In this document: in pieces, positions 55,232 to 62,206 of the stretch
How positions within the stretch are numbered: the first letter of the stretch is position 1
Layout: each line of letters opens with the position of its first letter
Assembly: GCA_031292625.1 (NCBI GenBank)
Contig: JARLGU010000012.1
Coordinates: 124,001 to 188,000, forward strand
DNA from: Capsulimonadaceae bacterium
GTDB lineage: Bacteria; Armatimonadota; Armatimonadia; Armatimonadales; Capsulimonadaceae
Direction: 5' to 3'
DNA length: 64,000 nt
The notes under the pieces: model-generated
Database searches by the model: none
The model's input: the letters and a program-made list of their open reading frames with translations, nothing else
What the model was told of the DNA's origin: nothing
Position numbers and translations under genes: made by a program

Positions 55232-56649
55232 TTCGTATTTTCCTTCGCCGGCGAAAACGGCGTTTGCAGATCGGCGAGCAAAAGATTTGTCAGATTGAGG
55301 AGCCGGTAGTAGGCGGAGTCGATCTGGTACAAAGCGTTGGCGCGTTCAACGCGGGCCTGGGATACGCCGAGAATGGCATCGATTTTTTCGACGCTTGTGC
55401 CGACGCCTGTTTCAAAGCGTCGTGATGCCAGTCTGAGGCCCTCTTCCGCCAGCGCGAGCCCCTCATCGGCGGATGCGAGTCCCTTTTGTCCGGACGCCAA
55501 ATCGTCGCTTGCCTGGTGTACGCCCATCTGGATAAGGTCTTCCGCCTTCTGGGCATCGTCGAGGCTTTTGGCGGCTTGCTGGTGTTGTTGGTCGGCGAGC
55601 GCTTTCGCCGCTCCGCCGTCGTACAGCGGCCAGTTGACCGCGAGCATCACGAACGAGTTAGGTTCGAGGGCAGTCAGGTCCTGCTGAATGACATTGTGCA
55701 TGGCGAGCGCGGTGACGGTTGGCTTATCCTGGGCTCCGGTCGCTCGGCCAAGCGCTTCTTGCGATTTAGCCTTGTAGCGTAGCGCCTGCGTGACGTTCGA
55801 CGAACTGATGGCTTGCTTAATCGCGGCGTCGGTGTCTTGTGCGTACGCGCGGTTTACGAGGGGCGACGCAAGATTGACTGGCGTTGACAGCGGGACGTGC
55901 ATCGCGTTCAGCAGCGCGAGCGTCGCTAGATCGCGTTGATTGGCCGCGTCCGTGACACGCTTCTCCTGGCTGGCGAGCTCCTTTTGCGCCCTCAAGACAT
56001 CGTACTTCGCGACGACTCCCGCGTCGAAGAGCTTTTGGGTATCGTCAAGGTGACGGCGAACATCGTCCAGCCCCTCGCGCTGGACCTGCTCGATCTGAGC
56101 GGCGAGCGATGCACGCAAGTAGTCTTGCACGACGTCGATCGCGACATCGTTTGCCTTTGCGTCAAGCGCCTTCGCGTTTGCGCGCTCGCCATATTTCGCC
56201 GCCGTTACCGTGTTCTCAATCGCGCCGCTTGTATAAATCGGAAGCGCTACCTGCACTGACATGCGCGTTTCATCTTGTTTCGCAAGTTCCATTTCGGGAA
56301 GCGAGATCGTCTTCGATCCAAGCATCGGCAAGGTCATCGTGTAGGACGGGATCGCCATGTCCAACGGTTCGCCAAGATGAAGCTGCGATGCCAAGGCGCT
56401 CGCCTTCGGGAGCCTGAGACTGTTCGCAAATCGGTTTTGCGCGCGCGCGACCGCGACATCGCGCTTGGCCGTTGCGATGTCCAAGCTGTTTGCGAGCGCT
56501 ATCGCAACGGCGCCGGCGATCGTGAGATCCTGGCCGGCTGGAGGGTTCGCCGGCTCGGCGGATGCCGCCGCCGGCGATAGCAGGTACGTCGCCAATATCG
56601 CGAGCGGAATGTATTGATTGGCTCTCGGCCTGATCTGTGTTCTTGTCAT
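55228..56649 (-). CDS. TolC-family outer-membrane efflux channel
   Basis: The 473-residue protein has a signal peptide (ANQYIPLAILATYLLSPAAASA) and the duplicated outer-membrane efflux protein pattern (LTIAGAVAIALANSLDIATAKRDVAVARAQNRF, then VTALAMHNVIQQDLTALEPNSFVMLAVNWPLYDGGAAKALADQ). Such proteins form trimeric channels through the outer membrane and periplasm. It lies 4 bp after tetR and overlaps hlyD, so all five genes are one operon. Its presence confirms that this bacterium is diderm. Confidence 0.9.
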   Translation of the reverse strand: MTRTQIRPRANQYIPLAILATYLLSPAAASAEPANPPAGQDLTIAGAVAIALANSLDIATAKRDVAVARAQNRFANSLRLPKASALASQLHLGEPLDMAIPSYTMTLPMLGSKTISLPEMELAKQDETRMSVQVALPIYTSGAIENTVTAAKYGERANAKALDAKANDVAIDVVQDYLRASLAAQIEQVQREGLDDVRRHLDDTQKLFDAGVVAKYDVLRAQKELASQEKRVTDAANQRDLATLALLNAMHVPLSTPVNLASPLVNRAYAQDTDAAIKQAISSSNVTQALRYKAKSQEALGRATGAQDKPTVTALAMHNVIQQDLTALEPNSFVMLAVNWPLYDGGAAKALADQQHQQAAKSLDDAQKAEDLIQMGVHQASDDLASGQKGLASADEGLALAEEGLRLASRRFETGVGTSVEKIDAILGVSQARVERANALYQIDSAYYRLLNLTNLLLADLQTPFSPAKENTK

Positions 56650-56653
56650 GGTT

Positions 56654-57295
56654 CTATTCCGTTGAATCGAATCGCGCCTCGCGCGTTAGAATGCCGTTGA
56701 CGAGAATCCGCACGAGCTGGCGCGCACGTTCCTCAATCTCGTCTCGTGAGCCGAGTTCGTTTTCGCCGATACCGGCCGGTAGAAGCGAATTCGTTGCGGT
56801 GATCAGGGTCTGGGCCGTCCGCCGGGAATCGTCGAACGTAAAGACGCCCTTTCCGAGGCCATCTTCGAGAAGAGGAACGAAGACGAGCGATTCCTGAACG
56901 AGCAGTTCCTGACGCAGCATGAGAAACGGGCCCCGCAGCTCGGTGAAGATGTCCGTCAGCCGTGAGAGATAGGGCTCGACGCTGTCGTAACCCATCAGAA
57001 TCCGCTGCACGAGCATGCGCGATAGGCGCTCTTGCGGAGAGCCATCGGAACCCCGGATCGCTTCGAGCTCCGCTCGCGATGTCGCGTCGATGCGCTCCCG
57101 GCACGCAAGGGCGACGCTTTCTTTGTCGTGGAAGTATTGGTAGACGGTCGCTTTGCCCAGACCGGCTTCCCGGGCAATGTCGACCATCGTCACCTTAATG
57201 TAACCGTGCCGGATGGCAAGCCGTTCGGCCGCGTCAAGAATCGCATCGCGTGTTTCCGAGCGCTGATTGTATGGTCTCATTATCATGATAGTCAC
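56654..57295 (-). CDS. TetR-family repressor of the efflux operon
   Basis: The 213-residue protein has a TetR helix-turn-helix (SETRDAILDAAERLAIRHGYIKVTMVDIAREAGLGKATVYQYF, residues about 12-55) and a helical ligand-binding half. It is first in the efflux operon, so it probably senses an exported compound and autoregulates. GTG (57293-57295) is the longest start; ATGs at 57286 and 57280 (MRPYNQRSETR) are equally plausible. A perfect 6-bp inverted repeat directly behind its promoter (57296-57314) is the likely operator. Confidence 0.9.
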   Translation of the reverse strand: MTIMIMRPYNQRSETRDAILDAAERLAIRHGYIKVTMVDIAREAGLGKATVYQYFHDKESVALACRERIDATSRAELEAIRGSDGSPQERLSRMLVQRILMGYDSVEPYLSRLTDIFTELRGPFLMLRQELLVQESLVFVPLLEDGLGKGVFTFDDSRRTAQTLITATNSLLPAGIGENELGSRDEIEERARQLVRILVNGILTREARFDSTE

Positions 57296-57342
57296 ATAGA
57301 CGGTTTATGTCTATTTGTACCACGGATTTGCGTGATTGTAAA
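57296..57342 (-). promoter_or_regulatory. Efflux operon promoter and TetR operator
   Basis: On the minus strand TTTACA (57337-57342) and TACAAA (57314-57319) are 17 bp apart. Immediately after comes ATAGAC-N7-GTCTAT (57296-57314), a perfect 19-bp palindrome with a 7-bp centre abutting the tetR start, as expected for autorepression. Confidence 0.7.
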
Positions 57343-57634
57343 GAAGTTTCTTACGCGGGCGTACCGATCGGCTTCATAGGCCTCTCGGAAGGTGTGTGAT
57401 TAGTCGGCGTTGCGGTGTCAACATGCGTACGGCCTTTTGCCGCAAGTGTCCGATTCCAACGCACGTCGCTAAGCGGTGAAAGCGCTGTGACGGCCCTTTT
57501 TCAATAACGGCCACGGCGGCCGGGGAGCCGTCTTACAAGGCCTTTCGATGTTTACGCACCCCTGAGAGAGCTGCCTGAATTTGCGATCTGCACGGGGAAT
57601 GACAACGACGCGCCGTTTGACCGGTAAGCGGAGA
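57343..57634. other. Gap between efflux promoter and GntR gene end
   Basis: I see no gene, repeat or clear regulatory element in this stretch. Confidence 0.5.
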
Positions 57635-58723
57635 CTAGTCTGAAGGCGAGCCTACTGATTCACGCACGATGAGCCGAGGCGCGACGAGGCGGAGGCGGTC
57701 GTCTGGCGCGAGTTGACCGGCGATTCGCAGGCGGATCATTTCGAGCGCCTGCTGGACATGGGCTTCGATGTCGGTGTCGACGCATGTCACCGCAGGGTAG
57801 CCGTACGCCATTTGGGGACTGTCGCATCCGCACACGATCGAAATCTTGTCGGGACAGGCAAGCCCTTCGTCCCGGCAAGCCGCCATCGTTCCAAGAGACA
57901 GTTCGTCGTTGAAGCCGATGAGTGCCGTCGGACGGTTTGTTGTGCTCTCGTGGAGATAGCGACGGACAGCCGCGTAGCCCGTTTCGACGCAGCAAACGTG
58001 CGGCGGAATGGTTACGGCAATGCGGAGCGCAGGAGCGGCTTCCAGGCCATGCTCCTGCATGGACTGTTCCCAAGCCCGCACGCGGATAGAGCCGATGTAC
58101 GTTTCGGAATTATCCGCGACCACTGCAATGCGGCGATGACCGTGCTCGATCAGATGATCGACAGCAAGGCGAATTCCCTGGGCATCGTCGGCTAGGACGG
58201 AGGATACGCCGAATTGGTCCAGGCGATTGCCGATGACGACCACCTGGCCGTCGCTGCCGTGCATCGCGTCGCCAAGCGCACCGTGAATGTCGGTGTTGTC
58301 GGCGAGCACGAGGGCCGGCTCGCTGCGACGAAGCGCCTCCAGGGTTTCCTCGTGCGTTCGCTCGCCATACCGAATGATGTCGGGGTTCCAACCGGCCTCT
58401 TCGCACTGTCGCGCAGCGATCCTAAGAAACGAGCGAGTGAGAGTGTTGTCGTCGAATTGGCAGACAATATTGACCGTTTGCGGCGTAAGCGACGAGGGAA
58501 CATTGTCGCTTACGTAGACCCCGGAACCGACATGCCTGACGAGCAGGTTCGCCTCGACCAGTTCGGTCACCGCGCGGCGGGCCGTCATGTAGCTCACCCC
58601 GAATTGCGCGGCGATCTGCTTTTCGGCGGGCAGGCGTTGTTTGGGTTTGTATCGTCCCCAGCGGATCTCTTTTTCAAGGGCAACGCGAATCGAGGAAAAC
58701 TTGTTGGCGGTTTGATTGCTCAT
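57635..58723 (-). CDS. GntR/LacI hybrid transcriptional regulator
   Basis: The 362-residue protein has a GntR-type winged helix at residues 1-75 (FSSIRVALEKEIRWGRYKPKQRLPAEKQIAAQFGVSYMTARRAVTELVEANLLVRHVGSGVYVSD). It is fused to a LacI-type sugar-binding domain (residues about 80-355; DHLIEHGHRRIAVVADNS, CPDKISIVCGCDSPQMAYGYPAVTCVDTD). This AraR-like layout normally senses a sugar and represses sugar-use genes. Before the mobile element inserted, it lay about 350 bp from the divergent glycosidase gene at 62207, a likely target. A perfect palindrome sits behind its own promoter. Confidence 0.92.
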   Translation of the reverse strand: MSNQTANKFSSIRVALEKEIRWGRYKPKQRLPAEKQIAAQFGVSYMTARRAVTELVEANLLVRHVGSGVYVSDNVPSSLTPQTVNIVCQFDDNTLTRSFLRIAARQCEEAGWNPDIIRYGERTHEETLEALRRSEPALVLADNTDIHGALGDAMHGSDGQVVVIGNRLDQFGVSSVLADDAQGIRLAVDHLIEHGHRRIAVVADNSETYIGSIRVRAWEQSMQEHGLEAAPALRIAVTIPPHVCCVETGYAAVRRYLHESTTNRPTALIGFNDELSLGTMAACRDEGLACPDKISIVCGCDSPQMAYGYPAVTCVDTDIEAHVQQALEMIRLRIAGQLAPDDRLRLVAPRLIVRESVGSPSD

Positions 58724-58743
58724 AAACGGACGGCAGCATGGTC

Positions 58744-58792
58744 TCTATATAGGGATATAGAAAAGTATAGCATAGGGTGTGAGGGACGTCAA
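58744..58792 (-). promoter_or_regulatory. GntR/LacI gene promoter and operator
   Basis: On the minus strand TTGACG (58787-58792) and TATACT (58764-58769) are 17 bp apart. Then comes the perfect palindrome TCTATAT-N4-ATATAGA (58744-58761). Its position over the start site fits autoregulation. Confidence 0.7.
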
Positions 58793-58873
58793 TATAAAAG
58801 ATGCGCCGTCGCAGGGCAATCGAGCTTTTCTGTTCGGACGCTGGAAATTGTGTCAAGTCCCCATATCCCTTTT

Positions 58874-58881
58874 GAGATTTG
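58874..58881. repeat. Target-site duplication, left copy
   Basis: GAGATTTG directly before the left inverted repeat matches the right copy at 62004-62011. Eight base pairs is the usual IS1-family duplication size. Confidence 0.9.
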
Positions 58882-58890
58882 GGTAGTGGG

Positions 58891-59721
58891 TCAGTTTGAA
58901 TTGAGTAACGCGACGACGTCTTCGAGCGTCCAAATCTTGTCAGTCACACCCGCCGCGAACGCCGGGGTCGTCTTGATCGTCTGATGGATGCGAACGAAGT
59001 TGTAGTACATGAAGTGCAGCGAGATCGCCGCCGCGTGGTTCTCTACCTTCTTTGAGAAGGCGTTCGTCAAGCGAGTGAACCGCCGCATACTCATGCGCAT
59101 CGTCAGGTTGTGCCGCTCGTTGATGCTCGTGCTGATGAAATCAGAGTCGGGCTTGCCGATCTTTGGCCGCTTGGACGCCGACAGGCATACGGCGGGGCTG
59201 TAGCGCTTCTCCGATAACGGGTCGCTGCCATACTCCTTGACGAGCATGGCATAGTCGATATTGTTTCCAAAGGCCCCTTTGACCGCGTTCAGGTACGGCT
59301 TATGCGCGTCCGTGGTAAGCTGCACGCGGTTTGTTAGGCGATCCGCAACGTCCTGCATGAACTCGAATGCCGCATCGGCGTCACGCGTGCTTACCAGCCA
59401 GCTAAGAACGATCTTCGTATCAGCATCAATGGCCGTCCACGTCCAAACGTCGCCAATACCTAACTCGCCGCGCCGCTCGTCAGGTACGTTCTTATCCTTG
59501 CATCCAACGAACGACCAGATTTCATCGCACTGGACACGCTCGCACGCCAGGTTGCGAAGAACGCCATCCTGGTAACGCTCACAAGCGCCGCCGAGATCCA
59601 CGAGGAGTTTAACCACCGTGTTCTTGGCGACGCCTGTAATGCGCACAGTTGAACGGATCGAGTTGCCTTCGACAAGGCAGCGGATAACTGCGGTGCGGCG
59701 TTCAGATTTAAGCGTGTTCAT
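58891..59721 (-). CDS. IS1-family DDE transposase
   Basis: The 276-residue single-frame transposase starts MNTLKSERRTAVIRCLVEG at 59721. It has a helix-turn-helix (NSIRSTVRITGVAKNTVVKLL), then the catalytic aspartate in QCDEIWSFVG, the second in TTDAHKPYL, and the glutamate in SINERHNLTMRMSMRRFTRLTNAFSKKVEN. The last block is typical of the IS1 family. It differs from classic IS1, which uses a frameshift between InsA and InsB. Its stop codon lies inside the left inverted repeat. It has its own strong promoter with a large palindrome. Confidence 0.93.
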   Translation of the reverse strand: MNTLKSERRTAVIRCLVEGNSIRSTVRITGVAKNTVVKLLVDLGGACERYQDGVLRNLACERVQCDEIWSFVGCKDKNVPDERRGELGIGDVWTWTAIDADTKIVLSWLVSTRDADAAFEFMQDVADRLTNRVQLTTDAHKPYLNAVKGAFGNNIDYAMLVKEYGSDPLSEKRYSPAVCLSASKRPKIGKPDSDFISTSINERHNLTMRMSMRRFTRLTNAFSKKVENHAAAISLHFMYYNFVRIHQTIKTTPAFAAGVTDKIWTLEDVVALLNSN

Positions 59722-59724
59722 ATT

Positions 59725-59768
59725 GACTAGTATACTTGACATGGTCGCGCTTGTCAAGCATTCTAGTC
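59725..59768 (-). promoter_or_regulatory. Transposase promoter inside a 44-bp interrupted palindrome
   Basis: On the minus strand TTGACA (59752-59757) and TATACT (59729-59734) are 17 bp apart. The whole region is symmetric: GACTAG-N5-TTGACA-N10-TGTCAA-N5-CTAGTC, centred near 59746. Such a double inverted repeat over the -35 and -10 boxes looks like an operator. Confidence 0.7.
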
Positions 59769-59775
59769 ATTTTAT

Positions 59776-59991
59776 CTAAAACTGATATCGCAACCTAACA
59801 GTACGTGGGTCACCTTGCGGATCTTGCAGTTCGCGATCTGGCCGCGAGAATGGCGGTAACAATTTCGGGCGAGACTCTTCCATACACGGTATGTTCTCCA
59901 GTTTTGAGAGCAGTTCAACGAGCTCAGCAAGCTGCTCAGGATTGACGCCTCTATTGTGTTTTATTATTTTCTCTGTATCTAGCTTTGCCAT
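59776..59991 (-). CDS. Small cargo protein, 71 aa
   Basis: I do not recognise this short protein (starts MAKLDTEKIIKHNRGVNPEQLAELVELLSKLEN). An amphipathic helix covers residues about 18-35, and a Pro/Arg-rich tail ends RTVRLRYQF. Its ATG at 59991 follows the protease gene stop by 10 bp, so it is the last gene of the cargo operon and probably works with the protease. It ends 54 bp before the transposase start. Confidence 0.55.
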   Translation of the reverse strand: MAKLDTEKIIKHNRGVNPEQLAELVELLSKLENIPCMEESRPKLLPPFSRPDRELQDPQGDPRTVRLRYQF

Positions 59992-60001
59992 TGTTGTCGC
60001 C

Positions 60002-60862
60002 CTATGAGATGGGTACGTGTTTGCCTTGTATGTGAAGAAAGCCGCTATACCCAAGCTTTTGCATATAGTCTACGAGTAATCGATGATAAGAGCGAATAGT
60101 CTTACTCAGTTCAGCATCCTCCCCAAAATCTTCGATCTTCAAGTTTAAATCTTTGCGCAGGACATCCATCGATATATTCCGACTATGAGCATGCCACAAA
60201 CTAGTGTCATTCAACTTTTTCCCGACCGTAGCCGCCCTTGCTGTCCGCATCTTGAGCGTAACTTTACGCTTCCTAGTTTCGGTAACAATCCAGTTCTTAA
60301 ACTTGTAACGAACTAGCCAGTCTTTTAAAAGCGCAATAGAAAGTTCTCTTGATTGCTCGATGCTGTAAAGTTCAGCTTGGTCAAACCGGAGCAAGATTGC
60401 CATTTCGCCAGTGGTCAACGATCCTTCGGCGGACTTTTTTAATAGGCGCTCGTACTGAATTAAGTACCCAAGCGCCGGAACCTGCAATTTGTCCCGCCGT
60501 GGGATCTGCGGATCAATCGGACCGAGCACCGAGAAGTAGTCCATGTATATGGCGTCACCAGACATTACCAGGACAGTCCCTGCCGACATTGCGTAATTTG
60601 GAACAATGAAATCAACCTCTTTGTAGTTATGTCGAAGTGTGTTAACGATGCGCTCCACCACTTCGATGTATCCTCCGCCAGTTTCCAGGACGAAGACAAG
60701 TCGCTCTTTCTTTTGTTGAATGCTATCGACGCCATCTCGGATAAACTCATCGGCACCTACCAACAGTGATCCGGCATATGCCAGAACGTCTGCCTTGCAA
60801 TGAAGCCCGAGTTGCTCGTTAAACTTGTTAAGCTGCTCTTCAATGAGATTGTTTGCCTGCAC
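60002..60862 (-). CDS. SDH/SppA-like serine protease on mobile element
   Basis: The 286-residue protein matches the ClpP/crotonase-fold SDH_sah (serine dehydrogenase proteinase) family. RLVFVLETGGGYIEVVERIVNTLR is followed by VDFIVPNYAMSAGTVLVMSGDAIYMDYFSVLGPIDPQI, with the probable nucleophile Ser93 in AMSAGT. It has no signal peptide or membrane helix, so it is cytoplasmic unless tethered by a partner. Such proteases are usually membrane-associated in other genomes; a two-helix membrane protein is encoded just upstream. The C-terminal 120 residues are helical and basic. It lies 17 bp after the small basic gene and 10 bp before the 71-aa gene. Confidence 0.82.
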   Translation of the reverse strand: MQANNLIEEQLNKFNEQLGLHCKADVLAYAGSLLVGADEFIRDGVDSIQQKKERLVFVLETGGGYIEVVERIVNTLRHNYKEVDFIVPNYAMSAGTVLVMSGDAIYMDYFSVLGPIDPQIPRRDKLQVPALGYLIQYERLLKKSAEGSLTTGEMAILLRFDQAELYSIEQSRELSIALLKDWLVRYKFKNWIVTETRKRKVTLKMRTARAATVGKKLNDTSLWHAHSRNISMDVLRKDLNLKIEDFGEDAELSKTIRSYHRLLVDYMQKLGYSGFLHIQGKHVPIS

Positions 60863-60879
60863 TTATCCCTCCACTGCGG

Positions 60880-61134
60880 TTATTCTGCTTCCTTCCGTGC
60901 CCAACGTGCTTCTGCGGCCTTCTTGGCAATATCGCGCCGCTGATCTGCGCTCATGGATGCTGCTCGGGCTTTTCCACCCCTGAGCCCTCCCATTCGCCCC
61001 AGCGCGACAGCTGCGGGATTCTTACGGTCTTCCGACATTGAAGGCGCGTCCCCAACGGCTTCCTGAAAGACCCGGAAAGCGGCTTCGTTCACATCCTCGG
61101 GACCTTGCTTCGCCCTACTAGTACGTTGTGTCAT
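60880..61134 (-). CDS. Small basic GGK-type cargo protein
   Basis: The 84-residue protein ends in NPAAVALGRMGGLRGGKARAASMSADQRRDIAKKAAEARWARKEAE. This LGRxGGLxGGKARAxxxSxxxRxxIAxKAAxARW pattern occurs in many small uncharacterised bacterial proteins, often near mobile genes, and suggests nucleic-acid binding. The N-terminal half is acidic and helical. Its start overlaps the upstream membrane-protein gene by 4 bp (ATGA), so both are translated together. Function unknown. Confidence 0.72.
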   Translation of the reverse strand: MTQRTSRAKQGPEDVNEAAFRVFQEAVGDAPSMSEDRKNPAAVALGRMGGLRGGKARAASMSADQRRDIAKKAAEARWARKEAE

Positions 61135-61511
61135 GGCTTATTGTCGCTAACTCCAAGATGGTTGTCGGTGTGATACGGGCTACCGAAATAGTAGCCCAGG
61201 ATGAAAGCGAGGAGGGGACTGAACATGGTCCCTACCACCTGAAGCACCCGGAGGATTTCGTCAATCTCGGCAGCCAGCTTGTTGGCAACCGTTTCCGGGA
61301 ACCTTACTGCTAGTGCGATAAGACAGAAAATGACGAGGAAGGCACCGGCGATTGCCCAGCCAAATATGAGGATGAGCTTCGACGCTACTTCCCGCGCCGC
61401 CCCCTCTCGCACCAGTGCTATCGGCTTGTCTAACGACCTGCGGTCTTTCGGTTTAACGTCAGCGGACCCGATCTCGACTGTGAGATCGGCAGATTGATCG
61501 TCATTAGGCAT
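61131..61511 (-). CDS. Two-helix membrane cargo protein
   Basis: The 126-residue protein has a hydrophilic N-terminus of about 45 residues, one membrane helix at about 46-70 (LILIFGWAIAGAFLVIFCLIALAV), a short loop and a second helix at about 92-112 (VVGTMFSPLLAFILGYYFG). I know no family. Its ATG shares one base with the stop of the upstream ribbon-helix-helix gene (TAATG), and its stop overlaps the next gene by 4 bp. It may anchor the cargo protease to the membrane or act as an effector. Confidence 0.7.
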   Translation of the reverse strand: MPNDDQSADLTVEIGSADVKPKDRRSLDKPIALVREGAAREVASKLILIFGWAIAGAFLVIFCLIALAVRFPETVANKLAAEIDEILRVLQVVGTMFSPLLAFILGYYFGSPYHTDNHLGVSDNKP

Positions 61512-61717
61512 TAGGGCACATCAAGCTCCTTGATTACCTTGTTGCTCGTTCCGATATAGACCCTATGCTTGTCTCTTTTCTCGTCCTGCAAGGCGTTCAT
61601 CACCTGCAACGAATTCTTGATGTACGTGCCAACGTCCACACCCGACCGGGAAGCATATTGCTCAAGGGTCGCGCGGGCTTCGTCAGTCAAAGTGATGTTG
61701 ATTCTACCGTCGGGCAT
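61511..61717 (-). CDS. Ribbon-helix-helix-like small regulator
   Basis: The 68-residue protein begins MPDGRINITLTDEARATLEQYASRSGVDVGTYIKNSL, a strand-helix-helix pattern typical of Arc/CopG-type repressors, often antitoxins. It is the first gene of the cargo operon, so it likely autoregulates it. I start it at the ATG at 61715-61717 because AGGAGG lies 8 bp upstream; a longer open frame exists upstream but does not look like a domain. A perfect 8-bp palindrome sits about 100 bp upstream. Confidence 0.72.
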   Translation of the reverse strand: MPDGRINITLTDEARATLEQYASRSGVDVGTYIKNSLQVMNALQDEKRDKHRVYIGTSNKVIKELDVP

Positions 61718-61815
61718 AACCGTTTTCCTCCTGCTCGTGCTATGCTTGTACCCACATGCTTGAGCAGTCATGCACAGTTTGACCGCAAATACCCTTAATT
61801 CCTTCCCTGTAAACC

Positions 61816-61834
61816 AAACTTTTTGCAAAAGTTT
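61816..61834. promoter_or_regulatory. Palindrome upstream of the cargo operon
   Basis: AAACTTTT-TGC-AAAAGTTT is a perfect 8-bp inverted repeat with a 3-bp centre, about 100 bp before the ribbon-helix-helix-like gene. It may be that regulator's operator. Confidence 0.45.
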
Positions 61835-62003
61835 TTCAACCCATCTAGCAAGCCGGTATAAGTTACAGGTACTTGCGCCCCGATAACCAAACGCGCGTTT
61901 ACACCTAATGCTGCCTCCGTTTTCCCGATTCGTAAACAACGGAGTCGCAAAAATCTATCCCGCGCAGGCATTTGCCGAATCGCCGTCAAACTGACCCACT
62001 ACC

Positions 62004-62011
62004 GAGATTTG
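62004..62011. repeat. Target-site duplication, right copy
   Basis: GAGATTTG directly after the right inverted repeat, identical to the left copy at 58874-58881. Confidence 0.9.
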
Positions 62012-62165
62012 TATAGGCGCGCATAAAATCGAAAGTCCTGTGTACAATAGTCATGATCGCCGCGAGCAACAGGATGTTGCCCCGGCAGCGCTTGCGCGGC
62101 GGTCCGCGCATCATTGCTCTCGATCGCAATAAGTCTGAGCCGCCTCGATCCAAGAGCGTTTTGTT

Positions 62166-62173
62166 AAGCGCTT
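62166..62173 (+). promoter_or_regulatory. AAGCGCTT operator-like site
   Basis: An 8-bp palindrome (TTAAGCGCTTGC context) 33 bp before the glycosidase start has the core of LacI-family operators. The nearby GntR/LacI or LacI regulator could use it. Confidence 0.4.
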
Positions 62174-62206
62174 GCGTCCGGGGCGGATTCCAAAAGGACG
62201 CAAAAT

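Larger units (their letters stand above)
58882..62003. mobile_element. 3.1-kb IS1-family element with a five-gene cargo operon
   Basis: The element is bounded by perfect 18-bp inverted repeats GGTAGTGGGTCAGTTTGA (58882-58899) and its reverse complement (61986-62003), and flanked by an 8-bp duplication GAGATTTG on both sides. It encodes an IS1-family transposase at the left end and five co-directional small genes. Its cargo is visibly more AT-rich than the host. It split a divergent GntR/LacI-glycosidase pair. IS1-family elements are normally about 0.7-1.2 kb with only transposase genes, so the passenger operon is unusual. The perfect repeats and duplication suggest recent movement. Confidence 0.92.

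Noticed and set aside
61718-61939. N-terminal extension of the ribbon-helix-helix-like gene (74 codons)
   Set aside because: The internal ATG has a strong AGGAGG site, and the extension covers the upstream palindrome and looks non-coding.
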